Shown here in pieces: positions 36,479 to 43,941 of a DNA stretch of 64,000 nucleotides. The notes beneath the pieces were generated by a model. The model searched no databases and was not told the origin of the DNA. It worked only from the letters and a program-made list of their open reading frames with translations. The DNA comes from Rickettsiales bacterium UBA4311 (GTDB lineage Bacteria; Pseudomonadota; Alphaproteobacteria; Rickettsiales; Deianiraeaceae), in the NCBI GenBank assembly GCA_002394665.1, contig DGUL01000002.1, positions 26,986 through 90,985 on the forward strand. The letters are read 5' to 3'. Each line of letters starts with the position of its first letter. The first letter of the stretch is position 1. A program made the position numbers and the translations under genes.

Positions 36479-37208
36479 CAGTAAGTTGTTTTAAATTTTT
36501 CAAATCAACAACAGCACCATAAAGTTTGTTAAATTCATCATTTTTCTCAAAATTACCACTATTCAAAAACTCCATCGCCCCCTTATAATTCCCGTTTTTA
36601 ACATCAATTTCCAGTTCACTCTTTTTGACATTACTTTTGACAAACAACTTTGACACATAAAATTTCACCCAACTCCACAGACGTTTATGCAATTTCTCAT
36701 CTGCTTTTTCATTTTCCTGTTCACGTTGTTGTTCCAAAAATTTAACTTGAAATGGCACAATCATTTTTACAATATCATCATTATTTGCATACCTGCAATT
36801 ACTCCTAAACATCGCGTCTTTATACTTTAAAATTAGTTCTTGCACGACAGGAATTCTTGACGCCAACGCAAACATTCTTATACACTGATTAGAAAAGTTT
36901 TTTCGTATTCCAATGTTCTTTTCAATGTCTCGTGCCAAAAGTAAAAGCTCAATAACGTCTTTTCTAACGTCTGGCATAACCTTCAATTTTTCAATTTGAT
37001 TTTTTGCCAAAAAGAGCTCACTTTGACAATTTGCAAAATCTTCAACCAAATTTTTTTGTTCTTCTTGTTCTTTTGTAATTGCTTCTGCTGTTTTACACTC
37101 AACTGGTGCTTTTTTACTAAAAAACCCACCCAAAAAACAAAATCCACAAAAGACCAACGCTAAATTTACAACAATAACTATGAATTTTATTTTTGATAAA
37201 GTCTTCAC
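36402..37208 (-). CDS. Hypothetical single-pass membrane protein with helical periplasmic domain
   Basis: This unrecognised 268-residue protein has one transmembrane helix (about residues 9-29) followed by a mostly helical, charged domain containing four or five cysteines. The closing part (NGNYKGAMEFLNSG) is loosely like mitofilin-type C-terminal helical repeats of alphaproteobacteria, but too weak to assign. It is first gene of the cluster leading to lpxK. Confidence 0.55.
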   Translation of the reverse strand: MKTLSKIKFIVIVVNLALVFCGFCFLGGFFSKKAPVECKTAEAITKEQEEQKNLVEDFANCQSELFLAKNQIEKLKVMPDVRKDVIELLLLARDIEKNIGIRKNFSNQCIRMFALASRIPVVQELILKYKDAMFRSNCRYANNDDIVKMIVPFQVKFLEQQREQENEKADEKLHKRLWSWVKFYVSKLFVKSNVKKSELEIDVKNGNYKGAMEFLNSGNFEKNDEFNKLYGAVVDLKNLKQLTGEIFEIIGEEIVSGGEVLVYDGKRK

Positions 37209-37291
37209 ATCGCCAATATTCTTTTTTATTGTTTAATGTCAAGGAGCAAGACAATATAACGTGTTAAATATCTCTACACCTACACTTCAAA

Positions 37292-37576
37292 TTATTTTTT
37301 CTTATTCTTTTTCTTCTTGCCGTTTAGCCAAATCTTCGCCAATCCGTAAACAGCAATGCCAAACCAGCATACTTCAAGACACATGGAAGCAATATTTGGA
37401 TGAATGCAAAGGCTAATAAATAAAAAAAGTGCTGCGAACAAGTTTAAAAAATTGTATATCACCATATTTGGATTGCTCTTTTGCACAATGAAAAACGCCA
37501 CAAGACAACAAATCATTCCAGCTACGCCAATCATATGTCCAAAAGCAGAAAGTGTAATAAACTGTGAAAAATCCAT
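37292..37576 (-). CDS. Small membrane protein, CBU_0592-like
   Basis: This 94-residue protein begins at the ATG at 37576 (MDFSQFITLSAFGHMIGV); the longer frame to 37681 adds an unlikely N-terminus. Three hydrophobic helices are predicted, with the pattern YNFLNLFAALFLFISLCI and EVCWFGIAVYGL. These resemble the small CBU_0592-type membrane domain seen in many Proteobacteria, which has no known function. The tail is Lys/Asn-rich. Confidence 0.65.
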   Translation of the reverse strand: MDFSQFITLSAFGHMIGVAGMICCLVAFFIVQKSNPNMVIYNFLNLFAALFLFISLCIHPNIASMCLEVCWFGIAVYGLAKIWLNGKKKKNKKK

Positions 37577-37640
37577 AATTATTTCCTTTTGGAGCAAAGA
37601 AGCATTTTTTAAAAAAGCAATAAAATAATCAAAACCTCTC

Positions 37641-39428
37641 TTACAACGTGCTGTTATTAAGTTTATTTTTACACTTAGCACTCTCTAAACCAAGTGGTGA
37701 CGAATTTAACTGCCCTTTTCTGCGTTCTCCCATTATCACAATCTTATGACCTTTCTTGATGTCACGGTATTTCCAATACTCACGACCTTCTGGCGAATCC
37801 CATCTCATCTCTCCAGAGACAAACTTATACTTCTCTTGCCATTTGGCCTTATTATCTTTTAAAAGTTTAGCATCTGCCGTATCCTGTCCATCATACATCA
37901 TTGCCGTTTTATAAACATCTATCACTTGTTTCTTGCTCTCACTCGCATCCTTATAAGAAGTAGGGTGTTTAACCATATTCTGCAAATACTTGCTGCTCTC
38001 ACATATTGTACCATCGGTGCCATCATAACAGTACATATCCATATTTTTACCAAAAGTTTCCTCAAAGCCCCTTTTCATTATCTTTCGCACAGCAACATTG
38101 GCTTTTGCTTGCATTTTTTGTCGTTTTTCTCGTTCTTCTATTCGTTTGTTTTCCTCGGTTTGTTTAACAGCGTCTTGCCACGTAAATACCTTCATCTCCT
38201 TACTGTCATCTATATCTTTGTAATAAGATAGTATATGTTCAAACTTTGCCAATGTTTGTGGAAAATATTTCGCAATAGTGCTCCTGACGTTCGAATCACG
38301 TTTCAGACCTTCCTTTTCACGTGCAATATTATAAAACATCGGAAGTGGCAAAAATCGTTCAAAAGCATCACGTAACATAATTCGCTGATACACAGCTATA
38401 GAAAGACCGTGGAAATTACGATCCATATCGTTTATAACATCACTAACAAACCAACGATAATCTACATTCTTTGCTTGTTTTTCCTTAGCACCGTACTTCA
38501 TATTTTCTGAAACAGTTCGACAATAGTTTTTAACAAATATTTCAGCAAAATCGCGAGATACAAAAGCACAATGACCATTCCCCGGCAAATATGAAACGTT
38601 AAAGTCATGATGACGCCATGCTGATCCAATACCGATATCGGAACCCTTAGGGTAAGAAAATTGCGAATTAGCATCAATGAGATCATAATTTTGCAGTAAA
38701 TCGGCATTACTCTTACCAACAAACACTTCTAAAACATTCTTTTTATTTAACTCCTTACCATTTAAAAATTTTGATAATCTGTTCTGATAAGCCATATTTG
38801 GATCAAAAAAAATAACTTTTCTGTTATTATGATCTATCACCATAAAAGTGGCATGTTGTTTCCAGCCAAGAGGTATTAATTGCAAATCTAAATTCTGTTT
38901 AATAACTAACTCGTCCTTAGAGATGGTGTCCTCTCCAATATCATCGTCACAAGCAACATAATTTCTTTCACATGCGATGTTTAAATTACTTGCCAATCCT
39001 TTTAACTGCACTTTTTCATGAAATCCACTAAAAGGGTTTTTTATATCTCCTGATTCACCGCCTTGTCTTCTTTTTGCTTGTTTTATGGAACCATCTAATA
39101 ATCTAACGATACTACGAATCCACTTGGCTTCGTCAATCTTGTTTTCTTTTTTTATTTTTAAAAACTCTTTGTGTTCTTTCACAACTGTTATATAAAAATC
39201 CGTCAATACTGCAATCTCTTCCGATAACAATGCTCTATTATGTTCAATGAAAAGCCGGGCATCACTTGACAACGCGAGGCCGTCGGTATCATGAAATGGC
39301 TTTTCGGCTACATTTTCTATAAAAGAACCTTCACCGTTGATTTTATAGAGATCATCATTAACGATATCGATAAGTTTCTCTTTTCCTGCTTTTTTTCTTC
39401 CTTTGCCTTCAATAAAACAACACCTCAT
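37641..39428 (-). CDS. Second putative CE-clan cysteine peptidase, candidate effector
   Basis: This 595-residue protein is of unknown family. Residues 186-300 show the clan CE order: H192 in GWKQHATFMVIDH, a strand with D209 in RKVIFFDPN, then C287 in LPGNGHCAFVSRDFAEIF at the start of a helix. N-terminal and C-terminal regions are charged, helical and without signal peptide. The general plan resembles the protein at 16781-18292, but sequence similarity is slight. Its start ATG is preceded by the same 12-base string, ATG included, as the gene at 52574-53341. Host-directed protease or acetyltransferase activity is inference. Confidence 0.5.
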   Translation of the reverse strand: MRCCFIEGKGRKKAGKEKLIDIVNDDLYKINGEGSFIENVAEKPFHDTDGLALSSDARLFIEHNRALLSEEIAVLTDFYITVVKEHKEFLKIKKENKIDEAKWIRSIVRLLDGSIKQAKRRQGGESGDIKNPFSGFHEKVQLKGLASNLNIACERNYVACDDDIGEDTISKDELVIKQNLDLQLIPLGWKQHATFMVIDHNNRKVIFFDPNMAYQNRLSKFLNGKELNKKNVLEVFVGKSNADLLQNYDLIDANSQFSYPKGSDIGIGSAWRHHDFNVSYLPGNGHCAFVSRDFAEIFVKNYCRTVSENMKYGAKEKQAKNVDYRWFVSDVINDMDRNFHGLSIAVYQRIMLRDAFERFLPLPMFYNIAREKEGLKRDSNVRSTIAKYFPQTLAKFEHILSYYKDIDDSKEMKVFTWQDAVKQTEENKRIEEREKRQKMQAKANVAVRKIMKRGFEETFGKNMDMYCYDGTDGTICESSKYLQNMVKHPTSYKDASESKKQVIDVYKTAMMYDGQDTADAKLLKDNKAKWQEKYKFVSGEMRWDSPEGREYWKYRDIKKGHKIVIMGERRKGQLNSSPLGLESAKCKNKLNNSTL

Positions 39429-39458
39429 AAAACAACGCCTATTTATAGCAAAAAAAAG

Positions 39459-39710
39459 CTAATACTCAACTTGCCTCCTCAACTTTCTTATCAAATCAAT
39501 TCTTTGCAACAAGAACGCCATTGGTCTTGCTCCTTTTGTTGTGTTGCAAGTTCTGCATAAAAGTTGGTAGTTTTCAAGATAGTCGCCTCCTCCACAAGCC
39601 TTTGGAACAATGTGGTCTATGTCAAACAAATCAATAGGAAATTCACATCCGCATCCATTGCATTTGTGATTTTGTTTTTGATATAAAAACTTTTTGATTT
39701 CTTCAATTTT
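39459..39710 (-). pseudogene. HNH-domain remnant (C-terminal piece of a DNA methyltransferase)
   Basis: This frame of 83 codons has no start codon. It carries an HNH nuclease motif: CNGCGCEFP, IDLFDIDHIVPKACGGGDYL, ENYQLLCRTCNTTKG, then a helix ending in a stop at 39459. It is in frame with the preceding small membrane protein and separated from it only by that gene's TAA. The sequence matches the C-terminal HNH segment of a family of long adenine-specific DNA methyltransferases whose N-terminus is found at 40575-40883, so the two are likely halves of one broken gene. Confidence 0.65.
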
Positions 39711-40013
39711 TTATTTCTTGATATTTTGTAATTTGTGCACATCGAATTGCAGTTTTTCAACTTGTGCTTTTAATTCTATGTTTTCTTTTGTCATTGATAT
39801 GAAATAAGTTAAAGCACCAAAAGAAGTAAAACAGGCGATCATTATTGTGACAAGAATGGCAACTACTTTATCAGCAAGTTTGCTGATAATTCTATCTTGA
39901 ATAGATTGTGCGTTTTTTTTTAAAGCAGAATTGATTATATTTTCTATTTCTTCTCTTGTTGGATAAGCTGTTGTTATATTATTATTACTTTTATCATCAA
40001 AGTTATCCACCAT
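39711..40013 (-). CDS. Small membrane protein paired with ImmA/IrrE peptidase
   Basis: This 100-residue protein has one transmembrane helix at about 50-73 (VVAILVTIMIACFTSFGALTYF) flanked by an N-terminal soluble helix and a C-terminal coiled-coil-like segment (ENIELKAQVEKLQFDVHKL). It starts 6 nt after the ImmA/IrrE stop, so they form a two-gene unit. It is not recognised. It may be a membrane partner or target of the peptidase. Confidence 0.6.
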   Translation of the reverse strand: MVDNFDDKSNNNITTAYPTREEIENIINSALKKNAQSIQDRIISKLADKVVAILVTIMIACFTSFGALTYFISMTKENIELKAQVEKLQFDVHKLQNIKK

Positions 40014-40019
40014 ATTTTA

Positions 40020-40520
40020 TTATTTCAATAAAAAACCAAGATTTGTTAATCTATAAAACATTGCAGGAATGGAAACTTTGAAATATATTGCCAATCTTTG
40101 TACATCTATTCCCCAATCGCTAATTTTTCTAACTAAAACATCTTTTGGTATCAATAATTCAGCGGCAAAAGCATTAGCATTTAATTCTTTTTCGCTAAAT
40201 TTATTATTCTCATTTCTTTCTTCGTTTTCATGATTTAATATATGGTATAATTCGTGTCCCAATGTAAATCTCATTCTTTCACCAACTTCACTGCTATTTA
40301 TGAAAATTGTTTTTGTTGCAACATTGCTATATCCACTAATTTTTTCCCCTTTATCATTGACTAAATTATCATTGTAAACAATGTTTATTTGCAATATATC
40401 GCATAATCCTTGTAAGGATATATTAAATTTCTCTTCCGTCTCTGCATTTTTGTATAAAAAATCTCCTGTTATTCCTTGTTTTTCAAGAGTATTAAATGTA
40501 TTTTTTACTGCTTCTAACAT
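40020..40520 (-). CDS. ImmA/IrrE-family zinc metallopeptidase
   Basis: This 166-residue protein has the family signature MRFTLGHELYHILNH (H89-E-x-x-H93) and the third ligand in EKELNANAFAAELLIP (E112). ImmA/IrrE enzymes cleave repressors in mobile elements and stress responses, and also occur in toxin-antitoxin modules. No helix-turn-helix is fused, and no repressor gene is visible beside it. A promoter with an overlapping inverted repeat lies 40-65 nt upstream. Confidence 0.85.
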   Translation of the reverse strand: MLEAVKNTFNTLEKQGITGDFLYKNAETEEKFNISLQGLCDILQINIVYNDNLVNDKGEKISGYSNVATKTIFINSSEVGERMRFTLGHELYHILNHENEERNENNKFSEKELNANAFAAELLIPKDVLVRKISDWGIDVQRLAIYFKVSIPAMFYRLTNLGFLLK

Positions 40521-40558
40521 TACTTAAACCAATTAAACTTCTACTTAACTTCCCGCAA

Positions 40559-40586
40559 AAAATACTTGACATTTTTATAATGTCAA
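40559..40586 (-). promoter_or_regulatory. Promoter and operator-like inverted repeat for the ImmA/IrrE pair
   Basis: On the minus strand a perfect -35 TTGACA (40586-40581) is followed after 16 nt by TATTTT (40564-40559), about 40 nt before the ImmA/IrrE start. The -35 box is one arm of a perfect inverted repeat TTGACATT-N5-AATGTCAA (40566-40586), which would let a repressor block the promoter. Confidence 0.6.
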
Positions 40587-40883
40587 TATTTTTTTGCGGA
40601 AGTCATTTGCAATTATATCAAGTTGGTATTCATTAACATCGCTCCATTTCCAAGTATCTTTGAATTGTGAGCCCTCTGCACGGCTTCCAATGGGAGCATT
40701 ATAAAGCCGTTTTGAGTTAAATGGCAGGTCAAGATAAACCAAATCAACACTTTCACTATCTAATCCAGTCAAAACCTTCAAATTGTCGCAGATGTAGAGT
40801 TTATTTACAAACTTTGGAGTGTTGTGAGTTGAGGGAGACATAAAAGCTCTCTCTGTGTTTTTAATGTTTTTTAAAAAAATCAA
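40575..40883 (-). pseudogene. N-terminal fragment of adenine-specific DNA methyltransferase
   Basis: This frame has 102 codons, with the homologous part starting at the ATG at 40841. It carries NKLYICDNLKVLTGL and SVDLVYLDLPFNSKRLYNA, and then KDTWKWSDV. This is the start of long type III-like methyltransferases, whose catalytic motif is DPPFNS; here the first Pro is Leu. The frame then stops, leaving out the rest of the catalytic domain. Its C-terminal HNH part survives at 39459-39710. The middle portion is absent, and the ImmA/IrrE and membrane-protein genes lie in its place. Confidence 0.75.
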
Positions 40884-41000
40884 TAAAGTTTTTATCTTGC
40901 TGACTTCCTTTGTTATTTTAAAAAATATGAAAAATATGAAAAATACGAAATTTATTAAATAAATTGATTATTAAAATTTAACAAAAACACAATGGGGCGT

Positions 41001-41075
41001 TGGGGTGTAGCCAAGTGGTAAGGCAGCGGGTTTTGATCCCGCCATTCAGAGGTTCGAATCCTTTCACCCCAGCCA
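41001..41075 (+). tRNA. tRNA-Gln (anticodon TTG)
   Basis: The acceptor stem TGGGGTG pairs with CACCCCA, with discriminator G and an encoded CCA. The D arm GCCAAGTGGTAAGGC and T arm AGGTTCGAATCCT are normal. The anticodon loop TTTTGAT gives TTG. It lies between the accessory region and tmk. Confidence 0.95.
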
Positions 41076-41117
41076 AATTTTGTAGGTTTATTATTTGCGT
41101 TTATTGCTTTTTGCCAT

Positions 41118-41744
41118 ATGTTTATAACTTTTGAAGGCATCAATGGTTCCGGCAAAAGCACACAAGCAAAGTTGTTATTTGAATATCTCAAAAATAAAGG
41201 TAAAGACGCAATTCTTACAAAAGAACCCGGTGGCGGGAATGATTTTTGTTTACAACTTCGTAAATTGCTCGTTGAAACCAAAGACATTTCAAAGTTAACA
41301 GAAATGTTTTTACTTATGGCCGATAGAAAAGAGCACCTTGACAAACTTATAAAACCCGCACTTGAAGAAGGAAAAATTGCAATATGCGATAGATACATTG
41401 ACAGCACTTACGCCTATCAGTGTTGCAATAATTACGAGCAATTTGAATTTGTTGATTTACTACATAAAAAAATTGGTTGCATAAAGCCAGATATTACTTT
41501 TTTTATTGACATTTCCGTTGAGGAAAGCGAGGCCAGACTTGCTCCGCTTTTATATTCAAATACAGAAGATCCAAACAGAAGCGGATATAAAAAATACGAC
41601 GAACTTGAAAGTGAACATATGCAAAAAATTTTGAATACGTACCGCAAGCTTGCAGAAGAGAATAAAGACAGAATTTGCCGAATTGATGGAACTCTTGATG
41701 TTGAAACCATACACAATACAATCATTAAAAAAATAGGGTTGTAA
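41118..41744 (+). CDS. tmk: Thymidylate kinase
   Basis: This 208-residue enzyme phosphorylates dTMP to dTDP. The P-loop is FEGINGSGKST, with the DRY-type motif ICDRYIDSTYAYQ and TKEPGG. Length and order are normal. The start ATG gives MFITFEGING, as in the family. Confidence 0.96.
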   Translation: MFITFEGINGSGKSTQAKLLFEYLKNKGKDAILTKEPGGGNDFCLQLRKLLVETKDISKLTEMFLLMADRKEHLDKLIKPALEEGKIAICDRYIDSTYAYQCCNNYEQFEFVDLLHKKIGCIKPDITFFIDISVEESEARLAPLLYSNTEDPNRSGYKKYDELESEHMQKILNTYRKLAEENKDRICRIDGTLDVETIHNTIIKKIGL

Positions 41745-41861
41745 AAAAACAGGATTATAAAAATAAGATAAACGGTAACTTTATAAACTTTAAAACCATT
41801 TGTTTCTGGCTGTTTAGCCATACAGCTCAATTTTAAAACCTTGTTTTAAACTTAAACCACC

Positions 41862-42563
41862 TTATCCAAGTTGTTTTTGTGATTGCCGTTTTTTCAAATA
41901 GTTATACTCTTTGTCAATATACTCAAACATACTTTTGTCCGCATTTGAAGGCTTATAATTTATAAATAAATGTGGTGTTGAATGAATTTGTAATTTCTCA
42001 ACCTTTTCTTTATAGAAATTGTATAAAATCTTTTCAATTTTTTTTGAACTTACGCATTGCTGAAAATGTTCCGCAGTGGCCCAATTCTTTCTTTTTGCCA
42101 AATCAAGCAAAGCATTTAAATAATCTTGTTTCATCATCCATTTATTTTCAAACATAGTATAAAATATTTCAGCATTTTCGTCGTCGCTACGTTTATCACA
42201 AAATAAAAATTTTGAACCAAAAAGCGACTTTTTTAATGTTATAACCGAACGAAATACAAATTGAACTTTTCCGGCAAAAATATAATTATCTCGCAATTTT
42301 TCAAAATTTTCGTGAATAAATCGCATACAATGATGACAAGCAAAATCACCATAGAAAACCACCTTTACAAGAGCATCGTCGTTGCCAATTTTAAAATCAT
42401 CTTCAACAGGATTTAAAACCGCCTGTGCTTCCTTATGGTGTTCGTCTATCACGACCTTTTCCGACGATGTGGAATAAGCAACAATACCGAACACACAAAC
42501 GACAAAAAGACCGGCCAAAAACATATAAACAAAGTCCTTTATTTTGAATTGTGTGCCAAACAT
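41862..42563 (-). CDS. DsbA-family thioredoxin-fold oxidoreductase
   Basis: This 233-residue protein has an N-terminal membrane anchor (FVYMFLAGLFVVCVFGIVAY), an active-site CHHC motif in FYGDFACHHCMRFIHENF, a helical insertion, and the cis-Pro loop HSTPHLFIN. Proteins of this type make or isomerise disulfides in the periplasm. The CxxC with two His residues resembles DsbA-like enzymes. It lies just downstream of an outer-membrane barrel gene that has cysteines. Confidence 0.85.
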   Translation of the reverse strand: MFGTQFKIKDFVYMFLAGLFVVCVFGIVAYSTSSEKVVIDEHHKEAQAVLNPVEDDFKIGNDDALVKVVFYGDFACHHCMRFIHENFEKLRDNYIFAGKVQFVFRSVITLKKSLFGSKFLFCDKRSDDENAEIFYTMFENKWMMKQDYLNALLDLAKRKNWATAEHFQQCVSSKKIEKILYNFYKEKVEKLQIHSTPHLFINYKPSNADKSMFEYIDKEYNYLKKRQSQKQLG

Positions 42564-42580
42564 ATTAAACTAAATACAAA

Positions 42581-43333
42581 CTAAATGGATAGATAGACAT
42601 TTACACCAGTTTTTATAGTCATAAAGCCTTTTTTTGAAAAGCTCCCAGTTGGATAATAATAATCTATGCCAGCATTTACCGCAAGAGTTCCGTAAATTTT
42701 TGCAAGAATACCGCAACCAAATTTACCTGATAAAAATGGCTTTCCGCCGTTAGTTGTATCAAAAATCATTGCTCCACCAGCAGAAGCATACCCCTCCAAC
42801 GAAAACATTTCGGCCAAATCCAAATGCGGAGTATGGCCCATTGCACTTATAAACATACCATCAAGGTTCATTTTTTTGCCATTTTTCGCATCAACATTAC
42901 CAAGATGCATATATCCAATCTCAGCACCAAAAAACCTATGCAACCTCGCTCCGCCATAAACATCAAGATTCTGAAACCTTCGCCAAAAATTAAAACTATG
43001 CATTGCACTTGGATCTTCTCCCGATAGCTCGCTTGCTCCACCGCCAAATCTTATCGCATGCCAATTTATATCAACACCAACATAAAACTTAAACCAAGGG
43101 TTTTTTTGCGAATAATCTTCTACGCCAATTTTTGCATAATTCTTATTTTGACGGCACAAACCATCCTTGCAATCTTGGCTCTCGTTATAAAAAATAGTAT
43201 TTTTTGCTTTTTCGTTTTGTATTTCATTTTCATTCGCATCATCCATGCTTGAAGACAAGTCAAAACCAATAGCGGACGCACGAGCCCCATTTAACGCAAA
43301 CAACACGACAAAAAGCCCTAATCCAAACCTCAC
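42581..43333 (-). CDS. Putative outer-membrane barrel protein
   Basis: This 250-residue protein has a signal peptide (FGLGLFVVLFALNGARASA) and a short Asn/Glu-rich segment with two cysteines (DCKDGLCRQ). A barrel of alternating strands follows: WFKFYVGVDINWHAIRFG, LHRFFGAEIGYMHLG, GYASAGGAMIF, GTLAVNAGIDYYYP, FMTIKTGVNVYLSI. It resembles small OmpA-like or opacity-type barrels. It starts 17 nt before the DsbA-like gene on the same strand. Confidence 0.7.
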   Translation of the reverse strand: MRFGLGLFVVLFALNGARASAIGFDLSSSMDDANENEIQNEKAKNTIFYNESQDCKDGLCRQNKNYAKIGVEDYSQKNPWFKFYVGVDINWHAIRFGGGASELSGEDPSAMHSFNFWRRFQNLDVYGGARLHRFFGAEIGYMHLGNVDAKNGKKMNLDGMFISAMGHTPHLDLAEMFSLEGYASAGGAMIFDTTNGGKPFLSGKFGCGILAKIYGTLAVNAGIDYYYPTGSFSKKGFMTIKTGVNVYLSI

Positions 43334-43941
43334 GACAAAAGTCGTAAAGCATTTAAATAAAATTCAAGAACAACACAACAAAGCCTATTGGCGTAACGTA
43401 AAAACAGCCAAATCACATTATAAAAAAAATAGGAATTGGAAAGCTTCCTTGTTTATATCCTCCGCAAGATGACAATAACGATATAAAAAAAGCTAAACCA
43501 ACAAGATATACTGCTTTTTTCAAAAACATACCGCCGACAAGCCCAAACGATAAAAAAACTACCGTTTTAAATTATCAAGGCAATATTGACGGGGTGAAAA
43601 AACAAAAAAAACACTTATAACAAAACTATAAAAGTTTTATCAGATCATTTACAAGCACAGCCCCTTGTGCCGAATGTCATCTGATATTATGCAACATTGA
43701 AAGCTTTTTATTTTTTGTTGTTTCTATCCTTTCCTCAATCTTGAAAACTCCGTTAACGATGCAGACAAAACAGAACAAAAATAAAAAAAATTGCCAACTC
43801 AAGCATTAAATAGCATATAAAAAATAAATAAAAAATCCTATAAAGTCAGGAACTAATAAAATAAAATCAATAAAAACAATACGGAGCAATTCCTTGCTAA
43901 TCAGTTCTGAATATGTCAACCTTATTTGTCTCTTTTTGTAT
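43334..43941. other. 608-base gap without a confident gene
   Basis: The plus strand is open at 43402-43620 without a start codon (coding GKLPCLYPPQDDNND and onward, 72 codons). Another frame ends at 43472 and meets this one at an 8-base A run (43422-43429), so a small frameshifted gene is possible but unproven. A structured hairpin follows at 43638-43686. From 43690 to 43941 nothing further is seen. Confidence 0.4.
43638..43686 (+). ncRNA. Candidate structured RNA element or terminator
   Basis: Three nested stems are seen: TATCAGAT with ATCTGATA (8 bp), CATT with AATG, and GCACA with TGTGC around a six-base loop. A T-rich stretch (AGCTTTTTATTTTTTG) follows about 20 nt later. The stem is longer and more elaborate than an ordinary terminator in this window. 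No RNA family is recognised. Confidence 0.4.

Noticed and set aside
27925..40915. Shared ACAAAGGAAGTC string at the HsdS remnant and upstream of the methyltransferase fragment
   Set aside because: Twelve bases of A-rich sequence are not enough to claim a recombination site.
41801..41830. TGGCT-GTTT-AGCCA hairpin after tmk
   Set aside because: Stem is only five base pairs and no T run follows directly.
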